This document shows positions 25,139-32,228 of a stretch of DNA of 40,781 nucleotides, piece after piece (position 1 is the stretch's first letter; every line of letters starts with the position of its first letter). A model generated the notes under the pieces. It saw nothing but the letters and a program-made list of their open reading frames with translations, was not told where the DNA came from and made no database searches. Location: the NCBI GenBank assembly GCA_020060485.1, contig JAGVAB010000047.1, forward strand, positions 1-40,781. Reading direction: 5' to 3'. Made by a program: the position numbers and the translations under genes. The stretch is from Anaerolineales bacterium. Its GTDB lineage: Bacteria; Chloroflexota; Anaerolineae; Anaerolineales; Anaerolineaceae.

Positions 25139-25185
25139 TTTAACGATTTGTTAAGAAGATTCACCATCTTAAGAAATCTTAATAA
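25139..25185. promoter_or_regulatory. Cluster of TTAA half-sites between two divergent genes
   Basis: TTAA occurs at 25140-25143, 25151-25154, 25169-25172 and 25179-25182. The first two are 11 bp apart in direct orientation (TTAACGATTTGTTAAGAAG) and the last two 10 bp apart. Phased AT-rich direct repeats are typical of OmpR/PhoB-family sites, and a regulator of that family is encoded immediately to the left. The remaining 24950-25304 intergenic sequence shows only the promoter listed next and a weak AACCCG/CGGGTT hairpin near 25203-25229. Confidence 0.35.
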
Positions 25186-25233
25186 TCAATTTTGTGCCTG
25201 AACCCGGACTCATACCCGGTAAGCGGGTTTATA

Positions 25234-25262
25234 TTGCATGCAGTCCGCCCCCGTGTTAGAAT
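25234..25262 (+). promoter_or_regulatory. Promoter of the bifunctional nuclease gene
   Basis: TTGCAT (25234-25239), a 17-base spacer and TAGAAT (25257-25262), 42 bases before the start codon. Confidence 0.6.
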
Positions 25263-25304
25263 AGAACAGGTCAATTACCAAACCCCATTGCCTCGGGAGT
25301 CTCT

Positions 25305-25895
25305 ATGTCTGAAATGGTAGAAGTTGTCATCGAAAGTCTGCGCGTCAGTTTAACCAACCAGCAGCGCATTGTAGTATTGCGCGAATTGAACGTTGACCGC
25401 TACCTCCCGATCTGGATTGGCCCCTACGAAGCCGAATCCATCACCATTGCCCTGCAAGAGATTGAGATTGCCCGGCCTCAGACGCATGACCTGATCAAAA
25501 ACATCTTCAACGCCCTGGATGTGCGCATGCTGCGGGTGGAGATCACCAACCTGCGGGACGATGTATTCTACGGCAGTCTGGTACTCGATGTCAACGGCCA
25601 GATCATCAATATAGATTCCCGGCCGTCCGATGCCCTGGCGATCGCCGTCAGAACCCATGTGCCCATCCTCGTTGCCAGAGATGTGCTCGACAAGGCCGGT
25701 ATTGTCCCCGAAGAGACCATTGAATCCCCGTCCGGAGAAACCGAAACCGGCGAAGAAGGCAATAATATTGAAGCCAAGGAAGAACGGCTCAGTATTTTTG
25801 AAGACTTTCTGGAAAACCTGGAATTGAATGACACCGATGATGATCAGGATGATGATCCTGACCAGTTGCCGGACGACTTTGCTGACAAGCTCTGA
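25305..25895 (+). CDS. Bifunctional nuclease family protein (BFN/DUF151)
   Basis: 196 residues. The BFN domain covers about 5-130 with the diagnostic segments LPIWIGPYEAESI, RPQTHDLIKNIF and SRPSDALAIAVRTHVPI. The family includes plant and archaeal-type nucleases with RNase and DNase activity; the bacterial role is unproven. The C-terminal 60 residues are highly acidic and low in complexity (TDDDQDDDPDQLPDD), replacing the UVR motif seen in some homologues. GGGAG lies 5 bases before the ATG. It is the first gene of the plus-strand block leading to dnaB (87 bases between). Confidence 0.88.
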   Translation: MSEMVEVVIESLRVSLTNQQRIVVLRELNVDRYLPIWIGPYEAESITIALQEIEIARPQTHDLIKNIFNALDVRMLRVEITNLRDDVFYGSLVLDVNGQIINIDSRPSDALAIAVRTHVPILVARDVLDKAGIVPEETIESPSGETETGEEGNNIEAKEERLSIFEDFLENLELNDTDDDQDDDPDQLPDDFADKL

Positions 25896-25982
25896 GTGCG
25901 TTTTTGCATCGGGGGAGAAGCAGCCCTCCATGGTTATCTTTAACATTTCCAGCCCTCATCCGGGAAGGACGGATCCCTCAAA

Positions 25983-27362
25983 ATGAGCGACCAGATTTTT
26001 TCAAATGATGGCATCTCCGAAGAGATCCAGGCCCAGCCCAACAGCCGCGAAGCCGAAGAAGCGGTGCTGGGAGCGGTACTGATCGATCAGGAAGTGTATT
26101 ACGATGTCGCCCAATTCCTGCAGGCGGAGGATTTTTACATCGTCCGCAACCGCTGGATCTGGCAAGCCTTCGCCCATCTGGTGGAGCGCCGCACCCCAAT
26201 CGACTTTATCACCGTTTGCGAAGAACTGGAAAACACCGGCCATCTGGATGAGATTGGCGGGCAAGCCTATATCACCTCACTCATCCATCAAACCCCCACC
26301 TCGCTGCATGCCGAAGCCTACGGGCACATCATCGAAGAGATGTCTGTGCGCCGCAAGATGCTGGTCTCGGCCAACCAGTTGGCTGCCCTGGCCTACGACC
26401 AGGGCAAATCGGTGGACACCGTGCTGGATGAAGCCGAAAAATCCATCTTCGGCATCAGCGAACGGCGCGTATCCACCTCACTCCAGCCGATCGATCAAGT
26501 GCTCAGCAACGTATACGACCGGGTGGACCAGCTCTCCAAACGGGATGAGGACATCTACGGCGTGCCCACCGGCCTGATCGATCTTGACCGTCTGCTGGGC
26601 GGCCTGCAAAAGTCCGACCTGCTGATCATCGCTGGCCGGCCAGGCATGGGCAAGACCGGTTTCATGCTGGGTGCCGCCAAGAACGCCGCCCAGAAACACA
26701 AGAAACATGTGGCCATGTTCTCGCTCGAAATGTCCAACGAGCAGCTTGTGCAGCGCCTGATCGCCCAGGAGACAGGCATCGATACCCAGCGTTTGCGCAG
26801 CGGCAAACTCAATGAAAACGAATGGCCGCTTTTCACCCATGCCATTGAAGTCCTCTCGGACACCACCATGTTCCTGGACGACACCCCGGCCATCACTCCC
26901 TTGCAGTTGCGCACCAAGTGCCGCCGCCTGCATCTGGAATTCAACCTGGATTTGATCATCATCGACTACCTGCAATTGATGAGCGGAGACCTGCGCACCG
27001 ATAACCGCGTGCAGGAAGTCTCTTACATCTCTCGCAATTTGAAGGTGCTGGCACGCGAGCTGAATGTCCCCGTACTGGTGGGCGCCCAGCTTTCACGCGC
27101 CGTTGAGCAGCGGGTTGACAAAAAACCGGTGCTCTCCGACCTGCGTGAATCTGGCAGTCTTGAACAGGATGCCGACATTGTCATGTTCATCCACCGGCCA
27201 GAGGAAGAGGTCAGGGAAAAACCGCAAAACATGCCGGATATCATCAAATCCGAGATCATCGTTGCCAAGCACCGCAACGGTCCCACCCATGCCGGCATTC
27301 AAACCATCTTCCTGAACAACCTGGCACGCTTTGAGAATGCCGCAACCTGGGAGCCGCGCTGA
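25983..27362 (+). CDS. dnaB: Replicative DNA helicase DnaB
   Basis: 459 residues. The N-terminal DnaB_N domain (about 15-120; QPNSREAEEAVLGAVLIDQE) is linked to the RecA-like ATPase domain with Walker A GRPGMGKT (218-225), Walker B LIIIDYLQLM, and SRAVEQRVDKKPVLSDLRESGSLEQDADI, which contains the arginine-finger region. No intein is present. The hexamer unwinds DNA at the fork. The ATG at 25983 has GGAAGG about 13 bases upstream, so initiation is weak. The genes immediately downstream encode a DnaD-like protein and a helicase-loader-like ATPase, a functionally coherent operon. Confidence 0.97.
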   Translation: MSDQIFSNDGISEEIQAQPNSREAEEAVLGAVLIDQEVYYDVAQFLQAEDFYIVRNRWIWQAFAHLVERRTPIDFITVCEELENTGHLDEIGGQAYITSLIHQTPTSLHAEAYGHIIEEMSVRRKMLVSANQLAALAYDQGKSVDTVLDEAEKSIFGISERRVSTSLQPIDQVLSNVYDRVDQLSKRDEDIYGVPTGLIDLDRLLGGLQKSDLLIIAGRPGMGKTGFMLGAAKNAAQKHKKHVAMFSLEMSNEQLVQRLIAQETGIDTQRLRSGKLNENEWPLFTHAIEVLSDTTMFLDDTPAITPLQLRTKCRRLHLEFNLDLIIIDYLQLMSGDLRTDNRVQEVSYISRNLKVLARELNVPVLVGAQLSRAVEQRVDKKPVLSDLRESGSLEQDADIVMFIHRPEEEVREKPQNMPDIIKSEIIVAKHRNGPTHAGIQTIFLNNLARFENAATWEPR

Positions 27363-27370
27363 GGCCTGCC

Positions 27371-28063
27371 ATGCCAGCATTCACCGGCTTTCCCGCAGGC
27401 AAGACCAGGATGACAGATATCCCGGAGCCATTCTTCAGCGAATTGCTGCCAGAGATTGATGATCTGGCCGAGTTAAAAATCACCCTGTATGCCCTGTGGT
27501 TCTTCAACCACCAGGAAGGCAACATCCGCTACATCCGCGAGGCGAACTTCCTCCAGGATCGCCACTTCCTGAGCGGATTGGATACCTCACCAGACGCCGC
27601 ACAGAAAATCCTGGTTCACGGTCTGGAACGCGCCGTGCAGCGCAACACGCTGCTCAAGGCCAATGATGGCCGGCAGAACCTGTACTTCCTCAATTCACCG
27701 CGCGGCCGGGCTGCCATTCAGGCATTGCAAAACGGCAAATGGAACCCGGATGAAATGCAGCCTGCTGCCGCCACACTGGAAATTGACCAGCCCAATGCTT
27801 TCCAGCTCTATGAACAAAACATTGGCCCACTCACCCCGCTGATCGCCGATGCCCTGCGCCTGGCGCTGGAAACCTATCCCCCGGAATGGATTGCAGAAGC
27901 CATCCAGATCGCCGTGGAAAAAAACGTCCGCAACTGGCGCTATATTGAAGCCATCCTGGAATCCTGGCAGAAAGAAGGTCGCGATGGAACCCATCGACAA
28001 GGCTCTGAATCAAGTCGAAAAAAATACCTCGGCGGAGAATTCGCCGACTTCATCGAACACTAA
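27371..28063 (+). CDS. DnaD-like primosome protein
   Basis: 230 residues. The C-terminal DnaD/DnaB_2 domain (about 137-205) shows YEQNIGPLTPLIADALRLA, then YPPEWIAEAIQIAVEKN and the YxxxIxxxW motif in WRYIEAILESWQKEG, characteristic of DnaD/DnaB primosomal proteins of Firmicutes. The N-terminal part (15-110) is helical and could be the DDBH1-type winged helix. The ATG at 27371 has GAGG 6 bases upstream, while the ATG at 27410 lacks a good signal. The 3' end overlaps the next gene by 80 bases in another frame. DnaD-type proteins remodel origin DNA and help load the helicase; that role is inferred here. Confidence 0.82.
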   Translation: MPAFTGFPAGKTRMTDIPEPFFSELLPEIDDLAELKITLYALWFFNHQEGNIRYIREANFLQDRHFLSGLDTSPDAAQKILVHGLERAVQRNTLLKANDGRQNLYFLNSPRGRAAIQALQNGKWNPDEMQPAAATLEIDQPNAFQLYEQNIGPLTPLIADALRLALETYPPEWIAEAIQIAVEKNVRNWRYIEAILESWQKEGRDGTHRQGSESSRKKYLGGEFADFIEH

Positions 28064-29381
28064 TCCCCGCACCACGCTGGGAGACCCCAACTGCAAGATC
28101 TGCGGCGGGGTTGGCTTTGTGCGTCAGGACCTGCCGCTCAGCCACCCGGATTTTGGCAGGATGCAGGTCTGCGTCTGCCGTCAGCAGGAGGTGCGCCAGG
28201 CAAACCAGGAGCGTTTGTTCCGTCTCAGCAACCTGGAAGCCTTCCACGAGATGACCTTTGACAGCTTTAAAACCCAGGGCCACATTGCCCTGACCCCTCG
28301 TCAAATGCAGTCACTCAAGGCCGCCCACAGTGCTGCCCGTCACCTGGCCGAACACCTGGATGGCTGGCTGCTGTTGACAGGCACCTATGGCTGCGGCAAG
28401 ACCCACCTGGCAGCGGCGGTTGCCAATTTCGTGGTCGATATGGGCGTTCCCACCATCTTTCTAACCGTCCCCGATCTGCTGGACTGGCTGCGTTTCTCCT
28501 ATGGTAATGAGGAAACCAGCTTCGAGACGCGCTTTGACGAGATACGCAACGTGCGTCTGCTGGTGCTGGATGATCTGGGTACGCAAAACGCCACCCCCTG
28601 GGCGCGCGAAAAACTGTACCAGATCATCAACTACCGCTATGTCAACCGCCTGGCGACCATCGTGACCACCAATATTGATCTGGAAGATATCGACGGACGC
28701 GTCAGTTCGCGCCTGCAGGACTCCGAACTGGTCAGTGTGCTCAAGATCATCGCCCCGGATTATCGCACCCCCACCAAAGAGATCGGCCACCCCCAGCTTT
28801 CCTCGCTGCACCTGCATACCAAGCGCACCTTTGGCAACTTCAGCATGCGGGAGAATGAAAAACTGCCCCCCGAACAGCAGAAAACATTGGACAAAACCTT
28901 TCGCGCCTCCCAGCAATTTGCCGAGAAACCCTCCGGCTGGCTGGTACTGATGGGCGCCTTCAGTACCGGCAAAACCCATCTGGCGGCTGCCATCGGCAAC
29001 TACCGCCACGCCGAGGGGGACGAGCCGATGTTCGTGGTCGTGCCCGACCTTCTCGATCACTTGCGGGCCACCTTCAGCCCCAATAGCTCCGTCTCCTATG
29101 ACCGCATGTTTCAGGAGGTACGCACCTCGCCGCTGCTCATCCTGGATGACCTCGGCACGCAAAGCGCCACCCCCTGGGCGCGCGAAAAACTCTACCAGTT
29201 GCTCAATTACCGCTACAATGCCGAGCTGCCCACTGTGATCACCACCTCCTCGTCCCTGGAAGAGATCGATTCACGCATCAGCAGCCGCATGCTGGATGCC
29301 AACCTGTGCACCAATTATTACATTGATGTGCCGCCCTACCGTCCGGGCAGCAGCAAAACTCGCACGAGGCGCACCAAGTAA
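27984..29381 (+). CDS. DnaC/DnaI-type helicase-loader ATPase with two tandem AAA+ domains
   Basis: 465 residues, roughly twice the size of DnaC or DnaI. A cysteine cluster near the N-terminus (C37, C40, C63, C65) suggests a zinc site, as in DnaI. Two full AAA+ modules follow. The first has Walker A GTYGCGKT (133-140), Walker B LVLDDLG (Asp196-197) and a GRVSSRLQD arginine-finger segment. The second has GAFSTGKT (324-331), LILDDLG (Asp388-389) and SRISSRMLD. The P-loops are 191 residues apart. Both halves contain the block ATPWAREKLYQ, so the protein arose by internal duplication. The start ATG 27984 (AAGG upstream) lies inside the DnaD-like gene. Context and family imply loading of DnaB. Confidence 0.9.
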   Translation: MEPIDKALNQVEKNTSAENSPTSSNTNPRTTLGDPNCKICGGVGFVRQDLPLSHPDFGRMQVCVCRQQEVRQANQERLFRLSNLEAFHEMTFDSFKTQGHIALTPRQMQSLKAAHSAARHLAEHLDGWLLLTGTYGCGKTHLAAAVANFVVDMGVPTIFLTVPDLLDWLRFSYGNEETSFETRFDEIRNVRLLVLDDLGTQNATPWAREKLYQIINYRYVNRLATIVTTNIDLEDIDGRVSSRLQDSELVSVLKIIAPDYRTPTKEIGHPQLSSLHLHTKRTFGNFSMRENEKLPPEQQKTLDKTFRASQQFAEKPSGWLVLMGAFSTGKTHLAAAIGNYRHAEGDEPMFVVVPDLLDHLRATFSPNSSVSYDRMFQEVRTSPLLILDDLGTQSATPWAREKLYQLLNYRYNAELPTVITTSSSLEEIDSRISSRMLDANLCTNYYIDVPPYRPGSSKTRTRRTK

Positions 29382-29404
29382 CCGGGGCATGAGCCAACCC
29401 CGCC

Positions 29405-29582
29405 GTAGGGACAGATTCAGCACAGCGAACCTGTCCGAGCCACACCGCCATCCCTTCACACAATGCGGACAGGTCAGTGACCTGTCCCTACAAACCCACC
29501 CCACCGTTACATCGGATTGCACACTCGCGATAAATACCGCAGCCTCGCTGTAGGGACAGGTTTAGCACAGCGAACCTGTCCG
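29405..29582 (+). repeat. REP/REPIN-like array, upstream part
   Basis: A full 87-bp unit (29405-29491) runs from GTAGGGACAG to CTGTCCCTAC as a long imperfect inverted repeat. Inside are two hairpins: one pairing around TTCAGCACAGCGAA and one GGACAGGTCAGTGACCTGTCC-type. A 58-bp conserved spacer follows, then the left half of a second unit (29550-29582), 145 bp after the first. A more degenerate half-unit can be traced at about 29618-29660, directly before the transposase gene. Confidence 0.9.
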
Positions 29583-29673
29583 TCCCCGTTGCCGCTCTCG
29601 TTTATAATTACCATATCACTGTAAGAACAGATTCAATGCACAATACTTGTCTGGCTCACTACAAACCTTCCAC

Positions 29674-30177
29674 ATGATGAAAACATGTCCTGTCCGAAAA
29701 ACCTCCCCTCGTCTGAATGGCCATGATTACAGCCTGCCAGGGCTGTACTTCGTGACCATCAACACCCACAAAAATATTCACATTTTTGGCAAAATCATCC
29801 AGGGGAAAATGCAACTCAACCCCGCAGGAAATATCGTTCAAAATTTTTGGGAGAACATTCCCGATCATTGCCCCGGGCTCCAACTGGACACATTTATTGT
29901 CATGCCCAATCACCTCCATGGAATTCTACTTCTGACGGATGAATCACCAAACCGGAAATCTGTATCGGAAATCATTCGCGGATTCAAAACCTGGTCTGCC
30001 AAAAAAATCAACGAAATGCATGGGAACAAAGGCTCACCTGTATGGCAACGTTCTTTTCATGACCACATCATCCGCAACGAACAATCTCTGGCAAAAATTC
30101 GAGAATACATCATCAACAATCCCATCAAATGGGAAATCAACATGCATTATCATTCTTACGAAGACCTGTTCATGTAG
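29674..30177 (+). CDS. REP-associated tyrosine transposase (RAYT, Y1/IS200-like HUH)
   Basis: 167 residues. The HUH metal motif appears as MPNHLHGIL (about 87-95), and the catalytic Tyr in IREYIINNPIKW (about 148). The opening SLPGLYFVTINTHKNIHIFG and WQRSFHDHIIRNEQSLAKIREY are typical of RAYTs. These single-strand transposases are domesticated or semi-mobile and are associated with short palindromic repeats, here the flanking arrays. The start is ATG 29674 or 29677; a TTG at 29647 is also in frame. The stop codon TAG (30175-30177) lies inside the first bases of the downstream repeat. It looks intact. Confidence 0.9.
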   Translation: MMKTCPVRKTSPRLNGHDYSLPGLYFVTINTHKNIHIFGKIIQGKMQLNPAGNIVQNFWENIPDHCPGLQLDTFIVMPNHLHGILLLTDESPNRKSVSEIIRGFKTWSAKKINEMHGNKGSPVWQRSFHDHIIRNEQSLAKIREYIINNPIKWEINMHYHSYEDLFM

Positions 30178-30692
30178 GGACAGGTTCTGCGCAGCGAACC
30201 TGTCCGAGCCACATCATCATCCTTTCAACCAATGCGGACAGGTCAGTGACCTGTCCCTACAAACCCACCCCACCGTTGCATCGGATTGCACACTCGCGAT
30301 AAATACCGCAGCCTCACTGTAGGGACAGGTTCTGCGCAGCGAACCTGTCCGCCCCACATCATCATCCTTTCAACCAATGCGGACAGGTCAGTGACCTGTC
30401 CTTACAAACCCACCCCACCGTTACATCGGATTGCACACTCGCGATAAATACCGCAGCCTAACTGTAGGAACAAATTCTGCGCAGCGAACCTGTCCGAGCC
30501 ACACCGCCATCCCTTCACACAATGCGGGCAGGTCGGTGACCTGTCCCTACAAACCCACCCCACCGTTGCATCGGATTGCACACTCGCGATAAATACCGCA
30601 GCCTCACTGTTCGGACAGGTTCAGCACAGCGAACCTGTCCGAACCACCATCATCCCTTCAACCAATGCGGACAGGTCGGTGATCTGTCACAA
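30174..30692 (+). repeat. REP/REPIN-like array, downstream part
   Basis: Units begin at 30174, 30319, 30464 and 30609, exactly 145 bp apart. Each has an 87-bp palindromic unit (30174-30260, 30319-30405, 30464-30550, last one degenerate to about 30692) plus a nearly invariant 58-bp spacer containing TCGGATTGCACACTCGCGAT. The paired ends GTAGGGACAGG/CCTGTCCCTAC and the inner hairpin arms are conserved while loop bases vary. It is identical in design to the repeats before the transposase. Confidence 0.92.
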
Positions 30693-30771
30693 AAGTAGGA
30701 TGTGATCATGTTTTTGAAAATCACGGCTTGATTTCAGTATCATTGTCCATGCCTTCCTGTCCATTCTTTCC

Positions 30772-30800
30772 TTGACACCCCCACCCTTTGTCATTACAAT
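30772..30800 (+). promoter_or_regulatory. Consensus promoter of the B12 transport operon
   Basis: TTGACA (30772-30777), a 17-base spacer and TACAAT (30795-30800). Transcription would start near 30807, just upstream of the riboswitch P1 stem. Confidence 0.85.
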
Positions 30801-30819
30801 CAATCCATAAAGACCGCAA

Positions 30820-30940
30820 TTTTTCAGGTCTGACCACTTTCAACAAAAATAGAAAGTGGGAAGCGAAACCGGTGAGAACCCGGTGCTGACCCGCAACTGT
30901 GATGAGCTTCCGCTCTAAGCCAGGCCGCCTACCTGAAAAA
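30820..30940 (+). promoter_or_regulatory. Cobalamin (B12) riboswitch
   Basis: The P1 stem is TTTTTCAGGT (30820-30829) with ACCTGAAAAA (30931-30940). Between them are the conserved GGGAAGCGAAACCGGTGAGA, CCCGGTGCTGACCCGC, AACTGTGA and AAGCCAGGCCGCCT boxes of the class. It precedes a terminator and the btuFCD genes, so B12 binding should reduce their expression. Confidence 0.95.
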
Positions 30941-31007
30941 GCGTTCTCCAAACCTCGCGGAACGGGTGATGGAAACTTTGATGCGTTTTCCCTGAAAAGG
31001 AAACCCA

Positions 31008-31036
31008 CCCCTGTCCAAAAGACAGGGGCATTTTAT
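31008..31036 (+). terminator. Expression-platform terminator of the B12 riboswitch
   Basis: CCCCTGTC (31008-31015), loop CAAAA, GACAGGGG (31021-31028), then CATTTTATT. It lies between riboswitch and btuF and is the probable regulated attenuator. Confidence 0.8.
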
Positions 31037-31092
31037 TAAAGAAACCAGGCTTGTTTCGCGGTCATTTCATTCATGAGGAGACCTGAACCAAA

Positions 31093-32091
31093 ATGAAACG
31101 CTTCTTTCCCCTGCTTGCTGTTTTGATCGCCCTCAGCCTGGCATTGGCAGCCTGTTCCCCGACCGCCGCAGTCCCTGCTCCGCAAGCTGCCGAACCAGCG
31201 GTTGCCGAGCCAATCACTGCGCCCGAAGAACCTGCGGCTACAGAAACCGCTCCCCAGCCGATTATCCTGGTTGACAGCCTTGGCCGGGAGGTGGTGCTGG
31301 ACGGACCGGCCCAGGCCATCATCTCGCTGGCCCCCTCCAACACCGAATTGCTCTTTGCGGTTGGCGCCGGTGACCAAGTCATCGCCCGCGAGGACTTCTC
31401 CAACTACCCTGAAGCCGTCCTGGAATTGCCCAGCATCGGCAACACCCAGGAACAGAATCTGGAAGAGATCGTGCGTCTGCAGCCAGACCTGGTGCTGGCC
31501 GCCGATGTCAACGCTCCCGAACACATCAAGGCCATTGAAAACCTGGGCATTACTGTATTCTCACTGGCCAACCCATCCGACCTGGAAGGTCTGTATGAGA
31601 ACATGCGCATCGTGGCCAAACTGACCGGACACGAAGCGGAAACCGAAATCTGGATCGAGAACGCCCGCCAACGTGTGACAACTATCATGGAAACCTTGCA
31701 GCAGGCCGAAACCACCCCAACCGTGTTTTATGAGCTGGATTCCACTGACCCCACCAAACCCTGGACCAGCGGGGCTGGCACCTTCATCGACACCCTGATC
31801 ACCATGGCCGGCGGCCAGAACATTGCCAGCGGCATGAACACTGCCTGGGCACAATTCAGCCAGGAAGAACTGATCCTGCAAGACCCGCAAATTATTTTGC
31901 TGGGTGACGCCATGTGGGGCATTACCCCCGAGATGGTAAGTGAACGCCCGGGCTGGGAACAGCTCACCGCCGTGGTGGAGAACCGCGTGCTGCCTTTCAA
32001 TGATGATCTGGTCAGCCGCCCAGGCCCGCGTCTGATCGACGGCCTCGAAGCCCTGGCCCGCGCCATTCACCCCGATCTGTTTAAAGAATAG
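31093..32091 (+). CDS. btuF: Cobalamin ABC transporter substrate-binding lipoprotein
   Basis: 332 residues. Lipoprotein signal with lipobox LAAC (Cys21), an Ala/Pro/Glu-rich linker to about residue 58, then a class III periplasmic-binding-type fold: VVLDGPAQAIISLAPSNTELLFAVGAGDQVIARE, a central helix (about 185-215), and FYELDSTDPTKPWTSGAGTFIDTLITMAGGQN. The riboswitch and neighbours identify the ligand as a corrinoid. In a monoderm this protein sits on the outer face of the membrane and hands B12 to BtuC. GAGGAG lies upstream of the ATG. Confidence 0.9.
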   Translation: MKRFFPLLAVLIALSLALAACSPTAAVPAPQAAEPAVAEPITAPEEPAATETAPQPIILVDSLGREVVLDGPAQAIISLAPSNTELLFAVGAGDQVIAREDFSNYPEAVLELPSIGNTQEQNLEEIVRLQPDLVLAADVNAPEHIKAIENLGITVFSLANPSDLEGLYENMRIVAKLTGHEAETEIWIENARQRVTTIMETLQQAETTPTVFYELDSTDPTKPWTSGAGTFIDTLITMAGGQNIASGMNTAWAQFSQEELILQDPQIILLGDAMWGITPEMVSERPGWEQLTAVVENRVLPFNDDLVSRPGPRLIDGLEALARAIHPDLFKE

Positions 32092-32144
32092 AGAAAGAGT
32101 CCTTTAATGACCATTCGACATCTTCAGGCCGCGGAAGAACCACA

Positions 32145-32197
32145 GGCTGAGCTTGTTGAAGCCAGAGATTCTTCGTACCTTTCGACAAGTTCAGGGC
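32145..32197. repeat. REP-like hairpin between btuF and btuC
   Basis: CTGAGCTTGTTGAA (32147-32160) pairs with TTCGACAAGTTCAG (32181-32194), with G-U wobbles, across a 20-base loop. The core resembles the widespread CTTCGACAAGCTCAG-type palindromes seen across many bacterial genomes. It is unrelated to the 145-bp array. Confidence 0.6.
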
Positions 32198-32228
32198 ACA
32201 AAGGACAAGAAAAGATACATACCAAACC

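Noticed and set aside
30174..30692. Regular repeats considered as a CRISPR array
   Set aside because: The period is 145 bp, the would-be spacers are conserved, the units are long inverted repeats, and no cas gene is present. A RAYT gene explains them.
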